Below are positions 1-10,416 of a DNA stretch of 49,278 nt, in pieces (positions within the stretch are counted from its first letter, which is position 1; each line of letters opens with the position of its first letter). The DNA lies in assembly GCA_008704415.1 (NCBI GenBank), contig VXIS01000346.1, positions 1 through 49,278 of the forward strand. The letters are read 5' to 3'. The DNA comes from Sphaerosporella brunnea (lineage: Eukaryota; Ascomycota; Pezizomycetes; Pezizales; Pyronemataceae). Position numbers and translations under genes: made by a program. Below the pieces are notes generated by a model. That model worked only from the letters and a program-made list of their open reading frames with translations, did not search any database and had not been told where the DNA came from.

Positions 1-123
1 AAGTGGACCGGCTACGATCGGCCGAAGTGGGAACCAGCCGAGATGGTCAATAGTCTGGAAGCTATCGATCGCTTCCACGAGGCCTATCCGGACAAGCCGG
101 GGCCTCTGCCGGAAGATGAATGA
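1..123 (+). CDS. Ty3/gypsy polyprotein C-terminus (chromodomain end, partial)
   Basis: The window opens inside a frame that runs to a TGA at 121-123. Its first residues, KWTGYDRPKWEPAEMV, match the second half of a chromodomain (W-x-G-Y...WEP..N/L), followed by a short acidic/proline tail. Chromodomains sit at the C-terminus of integrase in Ty3/gypsy chromoviruses and guide insertion into chromatin. A purine-rich tract and an LTR-like start follow about 30 bp later, which fits the end of pol. The rest of the element is upstream of the window, so nothing can be said about whether the copy is intact. Confidence 0.75.
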   Translation, partial: KWTGYDRPKWEPAEMVNSLEAIDRFHEAYPDKPGPLPEDE

Positions 124-157
124 GCTTCGCCGGAGCTCAGCCGTAGGTGGGGGATAC

Positions 158-674
158 TGTCACGGCGCAAGTTGGATGGAGTCTTCCGACTAAGCTACCG
201 GCTTTTACTCTCAATGAAATCGGCTGGAACTCTCAGATCTAAGGCTTCAAAGGATGCTGATTCATTTGCTGTTCTCAAATTTACCCCCCCGTTGATGGTT
301 GTCACGTGGTGAGGTTCGGAAGTGGGGGTTGTTTGTGGTGTCGTGATGAGGCTCTGTAGGGGGACTCGGTGGGGTGGCTCCGAGCCGAGGTTATATTCGG
401 CTACCACGTGGCGCGGCGCACCGCAGTCACGTGATTGCTATAAGGGGCCTTCGCTTCCGCTTTGTTGTTTGTTTTCCCTTTCCTCTTTACTGAACCTTCG
501 CTTCGTATGTCAATCTGAGTACCTTCGTTCCAATCTGAATCCTGACCGTGCGCATCGCGCCTCTTGTCCTGCCTCTTGTCCTGCCTTTGGATCTTGTCCC
601 AGCTCTCGTTCTTGCCCCCTCTGTACGCGAGTACCTTGGGCCCCTCCAGTCTGTTCTCGACCCTCTCCGTTACA
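158..674 (+). repeat. 3' LTR of the Ty3/gypsy element
   Basis: A purine-rich stretch (GTAGGTGGGGGATA, about 143-156) ends just before TGTCACGG at 158. The proposed right end is CCGTTACA (667-674), the inverted complement of the start apart from one base. The 517 bp in between hold a promoter-like TATAAGG near 439 and a pyrimidine-rich region. Right after 674 the sequence becomes transposase coding sequence, which supports the boundary. Only one LTR is visible, so the ends rest on the terminal inverted repeat and the junction, not on comparing two LTRs. Confidence 0.6.
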
Positions 675-1423
675 GTTTTAGAGAGACTGGAATCGTGCCC
701 TTCAACCCCCGCCTCCTTTTGGACGGTCCAAACCTTCGCCGAACCAAAGCTTCCGCCCTTGCCCCCAACGAGCCGGACCTTTTACTGGATAAGACTCCAC
801 AGACGAGGTGCCAGCTACGTCGCCGAGCTGTATACTCCATGGAGTGGATCAAAACAGCGACGTATGGGCAGCTTTGTAAACATGTCCTGCGACTCAACAA
901 CGAGCTCGTTTCTGAAAAGGTTCAGAACGAAATCCTCACCAACGATATGCAGCATTTGAGGAACCAGTTGAAGCTCGCGAAGAACACCAAGAAAGACAAG
1001 CGAGTCATCAGCAAAGCGAGGGTTATCACTGGTGCCCAGGCCATGGAGGGTAAGAAGGTGCTGGACGAGAAGAAACCTATGTCTCGCCGCCGCCGCAAGA
1101 CTCAACCCGCTGCCCCTGCTGCCCCCAATGCCCCGGATGCTCTCCCAGCAGTTCCTGCAACCCCTCGACAAACTAAAGTCTGCTTTGTATCCCCTGTGTT
1201 GCCAGTAGAGACCCCTCGCTGCCCAGTCAACCGCAGCCGTCAAAAAGCCACTCCTCCACCAGACGACTGGTCTGACTCCAGCTCTGATGAAAAGACACCG
1301 GTGACCCCCCTAGGTCTGACGCGACCCCCGCGACCCCCCGTAGTCCTCAACACTCCTCTCGCTCCAAATAGACGGCTCCCTGATAGACCGTTAGCAGTGA
1401 ACCTCAGAAGCAGGAAGAAGTGA
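675..1423 (+). pseudogene. pogo/Fot1-type transposase C-terminal fragment
   Basis: From 675 the frame reads FRETGIVPFNP, the block that follows the DDE catalytic core in fungal pogo/Fot1/Tigger-like transposases. A linker, a helical segment (residues about LRLNNELVSEKVQNEIL), a basic cluster (MSRRRRKTQ) and a proline-rich tail end at a TGA at 1421-1423. There is no internal stop in about 249 codons. The helix-turn-helix DNA-binding and DDE domains are missing: the sequence upstream is the gypsy LTR. The fragment is best read as the 3' part of a pogo-like gene split by the retrotransposon. It cannot encode an active transposase. The family assignment rests on motif recognition only. Confidence 0.6.
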
Positions 1424-1726
1424 CTAAGGTGAGCATCACATTGAGATCTGTGTGCTTTCTGCTGACCGTGCTCGCAAGGATGATGCGCCGGTTCTTTCTC
1501 TATCATTTGCGTGTTTCGGATTGTCTGTATGTAGTGTGGTTGTCGAAATATGAATTTATTTTTTTGTGGTGTCGTCGGGTTGTGAGGCGTCTCGCTAATC
1601 CCTGACGACTCGCTTCTACCTGACGTACGTTATGTAAGATTGACTTCCGTCACACTCTCCCCACCAACTGATTCTCCACACCGAGCCGAACCATCATCAT
1701 CATCACACCACCAACACCATCAACCC

Positions 1727-2736
1727 ATGATGGAGCCCAGAACTCCCGCAAGAGTCCTTGTAAGGATACCATCTCCGGCTTTCTCGGAGACCTCACCTTC
1801 TCATCGTCCGATAGCCACTCCAGCCGGAAACCCACCTGCCGATCGGCACTCGGTTGCTCCTGAGGAATAGCCTGTACAATTTCTACAAGCTGTCAAGAGT
1901 GTTGTGTATCGATTCATCAACCAAATACACAAGGTGATGATATTCGAAAAGCCAAACAAAACTCATTACGCGAATTACCAGGTTTTAGAGGTCGGACTAC
2001 GTGAACCTTGGAACTCGTGGAAGGCCTTTGCCCAGAGAAAAGAGATAGATAGATAAAGAAGCGATTGGTGATAGCCCATTATGTTTTGATTTTCCCAATC
2101 TCGTCAAAAAAATGAGAACTCCGATCGGCGTCCCGAAACGCTCTGAGATGGTAGCTGTCAGAATGAGGGCGCATGCGGTTATTGAGGACGTGCGGAAACT
2201 GCAGAGTGCTGTCATGACGGCATTGACCGAGATCAGCATAAGGATGGAAGAGAGCGAGGAAACTTTCTGTAGCGTTCATCTCTCGGACGCATTCATTTCG
2301 TTACCGGAGGTGGAGACACCGGAACTGGGTACAGTAATCTGGCTGGTCTTGGGTGCTTGTGCTGATTCTTGACAGTAAGAGACTTGCCATCCATCAATGA
2401 AGAGTGTTCTGCAGAGCCCTGGGTATGTTTTTCAGTTTTGGAAGATTTATTGCACTATAGCTGACCACAAACTTGCACAAGATCGAAGAATGTGGCCACG
2501 CATTGAAACACATGCATGTTTCCTCTGAAAACGTTGGCGACATCATCCCGCTTCTCCCCCACCATCTCCGGCATGTCGGTTTCACGGGTAATGTCTTGAC
2601 TTTGCATCATCTCCCTGAGTTCAATGACACGATACCGTTGATCATCGCCAATAGGCCGCTGTTGCTTCCCATTCGTTGCTCTCTGCCCGATATTATTTCA
2701 TCCCGCCAACGTTATCCTCTGGTCTCCTCTATCTAA
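1727..2736 (+). pseudogene. possible degenerate hypothetical gene
   Basis: Three neighbouring open segments look more protein-like than background, but I recognise no family. An ATG pair at 1727/1730 opens a Pro/Ser-rich frame to a TAG at 1868-1870. The same frame stays open beyond the stop (…SVVYRFINQIHKVMIFE…) to about 2056. A second segment (2112-2372) has a helical, charged character (VIEDVRKLQSAVMTALTEI). A third (about 2473-2736) starts around HKIEECGHALKHMHV. The segments are in different frames and I could not find a convincing set of introns joining them. It may be an old accessory gene, possibly cargo of a neighbouring element, or chance. Confidence 0.25.
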
Positions 2737-3370
2737 TCTAATCTCATCTGTTGCTCTCTCCCATCTGAGTTGTGCACCTTCGTTAGTCCCGCTTTCTACC
2801 CGCGTTGTCTTAAAGCATATTGTGACAACATACCTAACTTATGCACCGTAGGAAAACATTGACTGAGCAGCTGGAAATTTATTAACGACAGCAACGTTCC
2901 CCAGAAAAGTCACATTCATGTGGAATTATGCCGTTGAGTTGTATTGCCAACAATGTCGAGTTTCTGTCTATCCCGGATACCAGTATTCATATGTCGCCCT
3001 CAAGTTTCTAATGAGTTGGACTGGAAAATCACTAGCAAGAAATCACTAGTAAGCTGGTATTAACGCGAGTGCCCTCGGACGAAGAGAATTCAACGATGAG
3101 GAACAGAACCGCAGTCAAATATTGAAGAGTTTCCGGTCTGGAAACAGAGCCTGAGATGCGCATCAAAGACTGTGTATTCCCGCCGCAGGCTGGATATGCC
3201 CACCGCACCGCAGGATGGATACCGTATAATCTCGAATAAGCAACACGGGCCGGGAATATGGGGCTAGCTGTGTAGCGTGCACTTGCTATCCCTTCGTTGC
3301 TTCCGAGTTTCACTGACTTTCAGGGACGCCGCACAAAAGTCGTGAAGCCACACCTGTTTTCCCCTTAACC
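2737..3370. other. non-coding, nothing recognised
   Basis: The short open frames here, including 3032-3313 on the minus strand, show no conserved motif or plausible splice pattern. No RNA gene was seen. The stretch ends at the T-rich tail of a LINE fragment. Confidence 0.5.
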
Positions 3371-3372
3371 GG

Positions 3373-3525
3373 TTTTGTTTTGTTTTGTTTTAATCATAAT
3401 GTATTTGGCCGCTTGCGGCCATGACATAGATAACATAGAATCATCGCTGCCCCTAGGCCCGGGGTCCTACTGTGGGGTCTGCTCCTCCAAAGGAAATAAA
3501 CCAAGGAAACTCGCACTTAATTTGT
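3373..3525 (-). mobile_element. LINE 3'-end fragment (subfamily B)
   Basis: On the minus strand this ends in the tail GATTAAAACAAAAC. Upstream of the tail is the perfect hairpin GGCCGCAAGCGGCC (3407-3420). The spacer between hairpin and tail reads ATACATTATGATT, as in the copy at 40458-40582, while the large LINE has ATACAGGATGATT. Only the 3' UTR is left, as expected from strong 5' truncation during target-primed reverse transcription. The left end (in element orientation) is placed by loss of resemblance, so 3525 is approximate. No target-site duplication was identified. Confidence 0.6.
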
Positions 3526-3860
3526 GTACCTGAACGTTGGCGAGACAGCCGAGCACTGGCGAGAATGACGAGACCGAACGAGAACCGTCGAGACTGACAC
3601 GAGACCGGCGAGACATTTCGAGACCGCACGATTCTCACGAGACCGAGACCCTCGGCGAGAATTCTCGACTCGTGTGCAAAACTGCCGTGAACAGTAGCCG
3701 ATCGGAGTGGCCGAGGAGGAGGAGCGATTGCTCGTGAAACATTTGGTGATTTGCGGGCATGGTGCGTCACTCAAGCGGAGCCTGGCGACAGATTCTGAAC
3801 GGCGGCGCTCGGCTCCGATGGCACACAATAGGAAAGAATGACTGCCGTGGAGGTATAGTC
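3526..3860. repeat. GAGAC-rich low-complexity region
   Basis: Between about 3538 and 3670 the sequence is dominated by irregular repeats of CGAGAC/GAGACC separated by 3-8 bases. Open frames here are rich in Arg, Glu and Ser because of this repetition and are not credible genes. Similar GAGACGAG strings occur in the subterminal regions of the hAT element at 13669-14572, so this may be an old terminus of a related element, but no terminal inverted repeat is present. Confidence 0.35.
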
Positions 3861-3867
3861 CTCTTCC

Positions 3868-4121
3868 GGTCCATGATTTTCCCAGGAGATGTACAAGTAA
3901 TCAACATCAATCTTCCTGTGGTTAAAAATGTTTTCGATTTTGTAGCAGGAATTCATGATCATGGCCCACCGTAAGGGATGACGATGCAGACGACGACCCG
4001 GTGACAATCGGAATCGCACCATCATAGCGGTCGCCGGTAAGGTTGGTTCCCGCCCAAAGCTGATGGGCACCACGGCATCCATCATGACAGCAGACCGCAT
4101 GAATTGGCTAGCTGTCACCAT
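3868..4121 (-). pseudogene. degenerate gypsy integrase C-terminus/chromodomain
   Basis: On the minus strand, positions about 3960-3868 translate to YKIENIFNHRKID..YLYISWENHGPEED. This follows the chromodomain pattern Y-x-[IV]-E-x-I-[LF]-x-H-R-K…Y-L-[VY]-x-W…G..E. In the neighbouring frame just upstream is GTNLTGDRYDGAIPIV, which resembles the region between integrase and chromodomain in Ty3/gypsy polyproteins. Joining the two needs a frameshift near 3960, so this is a decayed relic. It is unrelated in position and orientation to the gypsy element at 1-674. Confidence 0.45.
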
Positions 4122-4265
4122 TGCCGAATAGTCGAGGGGGGTAAGGAGTTCTGTTCGGTGAGTCTGAGGTCGAAGATATCGAAATCACACTTGGAACTGC
4201 AGGGTGCCAGCGAGGAATTGACTTCTCTTCCCGGGCCTCTAACAGGCATCGCAGGTGCTTACACC

Positions 4266-5872
4266 CTAGCCCTCTCTCCACCGCGCTGCCTGTGAAGCGG
4301 AGGTCATTTCCCCGAGGCTGACTCCCAGCGTGATCAGCTCAGTCGTGGGGAATATTGAGACGAGCGGGGGCTTACCATCTCGGTCTTGTCGGCGAGGGCT
4401 TGCTCGCGATCGGCAATCCACGCTTCCTTCTCCTTGTTTGTTTGTTTTAATCATCCTGTATTGGGCCGCTTGCGGCCATGACATGGGGGCTATATACACA
4501 GATCTACCCTTGAACCTCAAGTGTCCACAGACGGGCGTGATCCGAAAAGCGCACCAAGGAAATTCGTAGCTGGTAGAGTGAGACAAAAAGGGAATACAAA
4601 GGGAAGTACAAAGGGAAAGACATCAATTTATAATCATCCTCGTGGCTCCTCCGGCCACTTGCCCACTTGCGTGCTCCCCAGGAAGCCAAGGACGGCCTCG
4701 GTGCACCTTGCATCTGCCAGAATTCTGGCTACAGGAGTGGAGGTCTTCTTCCAACCCTCCTTGTCACCCTTTCTCGTTGCCACACTAATTGCCTTCCACA
4801 AAATGTCCTGCTCCTTTCGCCACTTAGCACATCTCTTCAGGAGGTGCTCTCTTGTTCGCTTCCTTCTCCTTGGCGTGCTGCGTAAGGATTGTGATCAGCT
4901 CAGTCGCGGGGAATAATGTGACGAGCGGGGGCTTACCATCTCGGTCTTGTCGGCGAGAGCTTGCTCGTGATCGGCAGCCTCCTGGGAAGTTCGTGATTGG
5001 CCTAGGCGGCTATTGGAGGAGGAAAACCTGCAAACCTTCTCACGCTGCGCCTTTTTGCGCGCATACGCCACTGTGGAGAGGTGGTTTTTGCGGTGGCGCT
5101 GCGCCTCCTTTGCAGCCCGAAGCTTGGCCGCCTCCTCCTCGGGGTCTATGTTATCGACCATCGGCCTTGATCAGTATCTCCTTTGGACCTTCTCGCGCTT
5201 AGACTTCTTGCGATCGTAGGCGACGGTTGATGTGGAAAACCTCTAAACCTTCTCACGCTGCGCCTTTTTGTGGGCATACGCCACTGTGGAGAGGTGGTTT
5301 TTGCGCAGGCGCTGCGCCTCCTTTGCAGCCCGAAGCTTGGCCGCCTCCTCCTCGGGGTCTATGTTATCGACCATCGGCCTTGATCAGTATCTCCTTTGGA
5401 CCTTCTCGCGCTTAGACTTCTTGCGATCGTAGGCGACGGTTGATGTGGAAAACCTCCAAAACCTCTCGAACTCAGCCTTATTGAGAGCGTAGGCGACGGT
5501 CGAGGTGGAAAACCTCTAAACCTTCTCACGCTGCGCCTTTTTGTGGGCATACGCCACTGTGGAGAGGTGGTTTTTGCGCAGGCGCTGCGCCTCCTTTGCA
5601 GCCCGAAGCTTGGCCGCTTCCTCCTCGGGGTCTATGTCATCGACCATAGGCCTTGATCAGTATCTCCATTGGCAATTCAAATTCGGTAGTGGTAAAGTGG
5701 GATGTCAACTTACCGGCAACGGCGGCCTTGTCCTCGGACTTGACGGGAGGAGGGTCGGCGGCAGCCACGAGCTCGAGGTTGGGATCGATGGGATTGGAAG
5801 CTGTAGCACGGGTAGCGTGCAATTAGTATAGCCCTTGGAAGTGAGCGCGATGCATGGAAGAAGCTTACCCAT
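4266..5872 (-). pseudogene. lineage-specific small gene with duplicated exons, broken by a LINE
   Basis: The start codon is at 5872-5870, 73 bp below a TATAAAAG box. Exon 1 is only ATGG (5869-5872); intron 1 is 5801-5868; exon 2 is 5714-5800; intron 2 is 5632-5713; exon 3 is 5522-5631. Together they give an open frame beginning MASNPIDPNLELVAAAD and continuing into DPEEEAAKLRAAKEAQR…VAYAHKKAQREK. Copies of exon 3 recur near 5240-5350 and 5040-5160, separated by related short modules (VAYDRKKSKREK, VAYALNKAEF). Later exons carry a twice-repeated EQALADKTEM segment (about 4936-4972 and 4376-4420). The last intron is 4290-4375 and the last exon ends at a TAG at 4266-4268. A LINE tail (4437-4856) interrupts one of the EQALADKTEM exons. 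The encoded peptide is charged and helical, with no known domain. Splicing through the middle repeats is uncertain. Confidence 0.55.
4437..4856 (-). mobile_element. 5'-truncated LINE inserted in a coding exon
   Basis: This 420-bp insert ends (minus strand) with hairpin GGCCGCAAGCGGCC (4464-4477) and the tail GATTAAAACAAAC. Its upstream part still encodes the C-terminal REHLLKRC zinc-binding end of LINE ORF2 and the VGKWPEEP terminus. It is flanked by a perfect 16-bp target-site duplication, CGCTTCCTTCTCCTTG, at 4421-4436 and 4857-4872. With the insert and one duplicate removed, the flanking exon of the minus-strand gene reads in frame, so the insertion is what split it. Confidence 0.85.
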
Positions 5873-5944
5873 TGTAGATGTGAAGTGCGTTTTTCTTGTA
5901 GTCGTGGGGATTTGCGTGTTGGGATAATTGGGGGAAAAGGCCGG

Positions 5945-5952
5945 CTTTTATA
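5945..5952 (-). promoter_or_regulatory. TATA box of the 4266-5872 gene
   Basis: TATAAAAG on the minus strand, 73 bp upstream of the ATG at 5872. Between it and the start lies a C/A-rich leader typical of filamentous fungal 5' UTRs. It supports the reading that the small repeated-exon gene was once transcribed. Confidence 0.5.
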
Positions 5953-6338
5953 GCAAAAACCTTGCTCGGCCTTTGAATGCCCTCGTGACTGCCATTTTAT
6001 CGTGGGCCTTGCATTGAGGAACAACCGGACGTCGTAAAAACCTTGGGAAATGGGCACGGCGATACCTCGTGGTCGGCTACCTTTTTAGCCACAGGTGGCG
6101 ATCGACATCTCGGCGTTGCCCTGGGGTCCCACAGACTATTTCGTCGACCGGGGGCGCAGGACAGCGACGACAATAATGTCATTTAGTGTTGCGCCCGGGC
6201 CTGCTTCAACAGCCAGCGATGATGTTTGTGATTCGTGGTTTGTGGTTTGTTGTGTAATGCGAAGGTCAAGTCAAACTCATTGACGCGTCCTGTGGGATTG
6301 CCTTCCAAGAAAGCAATCCACTGCGGAGCGAAAACCTC
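5953..6338. other. upstream region of the repeated-exon gene
   Basis: No convincing coding sequence. The distal part is the left flank of the target site of the large LINE: the 16 bp at 6339-6354 are repeated at 12883-12898. Confidence 0.5.
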
Positions 6339-6354
6339 TGCGGGCGCTAACACC
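6339..6354. repeat. target-site duplication, left copy
   Basis: TGCGGGCGCTAACACC, identical to 12883-12898. The two copies flank the full-length LINE exactly: one touches its A/C tail (as TTTGTTTTG on the plus strand), the other its 5' end. Confidence 0.9.
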
Positions 6355-6382
6355 TTTGTTTTGTTTTAATCATCCTGTATTC

Positions 6383-6396
6383 GGCCGCTTGCGGCC
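6383..6396 (-). promoter_or_regulatory. 3'-UTR hairpin of the LINE
   Basis: GGCCGCAAGCGGCC: a perfect 6-bp stem with an AA loop, about 30-40 nt before the RNA 3' end. The same sequence is at 3407-3420, 4464-4477, 40539-40552 and 45609-45622. LINEs of the stringent type use a 3' stem-loop as the binding site for their own reverse transcriptase, and that is the inferred role here. Confidence 0.6.
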
Positions 6397-6552
6397 ATGA
6401 CATGGGACTATGTACATAAATCTACCCTTGGACCTCATGTGTCCACAGACGGGCGTGATTCACTAAACATACCAAGGAAAGCCGTGTTCAAAGTGTGACA
6501 AAGTGTGACAAAGGAAAGACAGAAGGAAAAACAAAGGGAAGAACAGGCAGGG

Positions 6553-9500
6553 TCATTCTTGTGGCTTCTCTGGCCACTTTCCTACATGCGTGCTCGACAG
6601 GAAGCCCAACAGGGCTTCCGTGCACCTAGCGTCTGCCAGGACCCTGGCCACCGGAGTGGAGGACCTCTTCCAGCCCTCCTTGCCGCCTACTTTCGTTGCC
6701 AGCCCTATGGCCTTCCATAGGGCTTCCTGCTCTTTCTTCCATCTTGCGCACCTCTTCAGAAGATGCTCCCTCGTCTGCTTGGGGGCCTTGCGGCACCACC
6801 AGCACTTGTCGTCCGTCCTGCGGCCGGTCCACATCAGATATGGAGCTGTGGGTGCTTTGTTGAGCCGGAGTTGGAAATACCGAGACGCCAGTGCTTTAGG
6901 CGCCTTGGTCGCCGTCTTGTCCTATTTAGCTTTACGCTTATAGTATGCTTTGGCTTTGATCTGGCGGCTCAGCCAGGCATTTCGGTCTTTCGTCCTGGCG
7001 TCGGTGACCAGGCGGCCAATGTGCGCCAGTGAGGTGACCTCGATTGTGTGGGGCCTATCCAGTCGGTCTCTTGCAGCGGCCTTGGCGATTTGGTCGGCCA
7101 TTTCGTTGCCTGGGATGCCTTTGTGCCCGGGCACCCATCTGTATTCGGTGTTCCAGCCGAGCAGGTGTAGCTCATTTTCACCTTGGCGGATTCGTGGCAG
7201 CATCCATTGACCTGCTCCCGGGTCACCACGCCTCAGGCGTTTGAGTGCCGATTGAGCGTCCACAAAGATGTAGACGGTTCCAGACAGGTTCGGCGGGTCT
7301 TCTTGTCGAAGGCGTGATCTGACGTGGGTGCTTCTCGATGCCAGTTCTAGTCCAGCCGCGATGCCGAACAGCTCTGCGTCATAGGCTTCCTTGTTATTGC
7401 CAATGTAGCCACTGCTTCGGCACCACTCGTTGACAGTTATGCTGGTCCGTGCGATTGCGCCAAAGGCACAGTGGCCGTCTTCCAAGCGTGATCCGTCCGT
7501 GTACACTGCCATGTGGTTTTTTGTGGGCTGTTCCAGTGATGAGGCCGTCAGCGCCGCAGTGTTTTCGTCTTCCTCAATGGCGACATGGCCGGTGGGGTGA
7601 TAGAGATTTGGTCGAGTCGGTTCTATGCTTGTGGGGTGTCCAGGGATGGTTACGGCCAATCTGCCCATAATGTTGGGTGGCTGAGTTTCTGGGGCACTCC
7701 CACCAAAGGCGTTGCTTGCTATAAAGCGGAGCAGGTCATTGGTAGAATTGACTTCTGGCTGTCAGTTTCCGTTTAGGTCGGTTGCGGCGTTCCGTAGCCG
7801 GTTGCCGGCTGGGTTGTTGTCTGGAGTCGCCGCCAGGCGGGCTGCAAGGCGCCTGCGCCTGTGGCGGAGGACAGTTTCGGCGTCTGTCAGACCGGCTTCG
7901 CAGATGAGGGGTCCAATAGCCGATGTCGGTAGGGCACCTAGTATTGATCTGGCCTGCCTGTTGAACAGCTTCTGTATATCTGCAGTTCGTTCCTTTTGGC
8001 CATCAAACCATAGTTCGGTTCCGTATAGGGCGACAGCTTGCACCGCTGCGATCTGGATCCGTCGTACGTTCTCGGTGCATAAACCCAGCCGGCCTGTTAG
8101 TGACCGGATCCTGGCTTCCGCTGATCTTGCCTTGCCCATTCTGACGTTATGATGATGTTGGAGGGTCAGTTTGGAATCCAAAAAGACTCCAAGCCATCGT
8201 GTCCCATGCTTGTTATAGGGAACTTGTATGCCAGCCACAGAGACCTTCATGTCGGGAAGCCTCCGCTTCCGCGTTAGCAGGATTGCTTCGGTCTTGGCCA
8301 CATCAAAGGCCACTGCGTTGGTGTCTGCCCACTTGAGGCTGGCAGTCGCGCAGCGGTTAAGCATGTTTGTAACGTCTGCTACTGTGTCTCCGGTAGCAAC
8401 CCATGCAATGTCGTCTGCGTATGAAAGCGCGAAAGTGCCCTGGACGGCTTCCTCCACCTCAGGGAAGAGGCCTGAGAGGTATATCGCGAAAAGGATGGGC
8501 GAGATTGGGGATCCTTGTGGTAGCCCTGTCTTGATGTTGATCGTCTCGCTGAGTTGTCCTTCAACCTTCATCTGGACACGCCTATTTTCCATGAAGGAGG
8601 CAGTCCATTTGATCAGGCTATGTGGCGCTCCTAGCTTGATGAGTCTGCGTATAAGCACGGCTTTAGATACATGGTCGAAGGCTCCTTTGACATCCATCAG
8701 TAGTGCGCCGACCATGCGTTTCTCCTGCCAAGCCTCTTGTGCGTGATCCATCAGAATTGCGACCGCATCCACGGCTGCTCTGCCTCGTCTGCTGCCAAAT
8801 TGGCCATCATGCAGCCAGCCTTTTGACTCCGCGGCTTGAGCCACACTGCCTGTGGCTACTCGCTCGATTACCTTGCCCAGGCAGCAAAGTAGGGAGATGA
8901 CACGGTGAGCTCGGGCTTTGGAGTAATCATCTTTGCCAGGTTTGGGTATGACAACGCCGATGGCCTGGCGCCATGGCAGTGGCTGGTGACCTTGCCAGAT
9001 GCACGCGCGTACAAGCCCTGTGATCCTGTTGGGGTCCCACTTGTAAGCTAGCCTGACGGCAGGAGGACCCAGCTTGTCTGGGCCAGCAGCGGAGCGGGAG
9101 GCTTGCGCAAGGCATGCCTGCTCGACCTCTTCGTCTGAAACATACGTGTCGTTGTTCAGTCCGTCAAGCTCCTGAGGGGACCAGTTGTCGGATGGAGGCT
9201 CGGGGAAGGCTTGACGTGCCATCATGTCGCTCTTCTCCTTCGTGGTGGTGGCCATCCTGCCGTCCTGACCGGTGAGCGCACCCCCTTCAGTCATTGTGGG
9301 AGTGTTGTTAGCGTATCTCAGGGCCTTCCATATGTCTTCTGGGCCGGCGTGTTGTAGAAAGGTCGTCCAGTGTGCCCGTTTAGCTTTCCTGATAGCGCTC
9401 CTGAGAGCCCTGCGTGCATTTTTCACAGCCTGATGAGTGGTCCCTTGACGTCTGCGAAAGGATCGTTTGACCGCATTGAGTACACGGCGCAGTTTGTCGA

Positions 9501-10416
9501 TGTCTGCGTTCCACCAGCGCTTAGAGCGTGCACATATACGTAGCGGTTTGGCGTGCATCTGGAGGGTTTGGGTGATGGCCGCTGAAATCCAGGTAGCCTC
9601 CTGGTCAAGAGCTGTTATTGGGGCATCGAGCTGTACCACCGGCCTGTTTACAGCCAATTCTCTCCACGTATCCTCGGCGTCTTTTAGCTGTTTTTCCGTC
9701 ATGCCGTTGATGTCCCAGCCAGTAACTTCTGTGCTGGTTTGGTTGGAGCAGTTGGGCTTATGCTCGAGGCATGACCACATTATTAGCTGGTGGTCAGAGC
9801 CCGTCTCGAGATCAGGCTGGTCTATAGTCCAGTTGCTGACAATCACGTTCTTTGACAGTGTGAGATCTAAAATGGCTGGCTGTGCTCCACGGTCGCACGT
9901 GGGGGTGTCGTCGTTCCAGACGGTCAGCTCATGGTGGTCAATGAGTGTCTTAAGCCAAGCGCTATTGCGGTTGGTTTGGCAGGTTGGGTCCCAGCGTACG
10001 CTATGCGCGTTGAAGTCGCCTGCTAGGATGACCTTATCTGAGTCCATAATGGCGGCCCAATTTTCGGTGCGACTGGGCCTTTGGCTAGTGAAGGCATTGT
10101 TGACGACGTTGATTTTGAACTGATCGTAAACGTTGATAATGCGGCATTTTGCGCCGGATGGTGAGGTTGCGTCGATGACTATGACGTCACCCGCGCTGGA
10201 TACCAACTGAGATTGAACAGTGAAGTTGGTTTTGGAGTCGGTACGTATGGCAGCCCAGGTCCTGCCTGAGCCGTAGAACCGAAAGGCCTGGTGTGTAATG
10301 CGGTAGGCTGGGGGCTCCTGAATGAGCACTAGGTCCGTCTTGTTGCGAATTGCAATTTCTAGACAGGTATGTAGGACTGGCCCAGACCTTTTGACGTTAT
10401 GTTGGATGCACCGCAT
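6553..10416 (-). pseudogene. LINE ORF2: endonuclease, reverse transcriptase, RNase H
   Basis: One frame of about 1287 codons starts at ATG 10416-10414 and ends at TGA 6555-6553, interrupted only by TGA at 7764-7762 (codon 885) and TAG at 6924-6922. Domains in order: apurinic-type endonuclease (about 1-220, LAGDFNAHSVRWDP, TGSDHQLI); reverse transcriptase (about 470-750, VVIPKPGKDDYSKARAHR, GLPQGSPISPILFA, catalytic YADD near 667); RNase H (from about 970, VYTDGSRLEDG, DAELFGI, FVDAQSALKRL, VPGHKGIPGNEMAD); terminal CWWC…H…C finger near 1205. It would nick target DNA and copy the element RNA at the nick. Both stops separate the RT from RNase H and the finger, so the full protein cannot be made without readthrough. 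The TAG fits a CAG to TAG (CpA to TpA) change. Confidence 0.9.

Noticed and set aside
6922..7764. Separate small RNase H gene
   Set aside because: It is in the same frame as LINE ORF2 and only appears separate because of the two in-frame stop codons.
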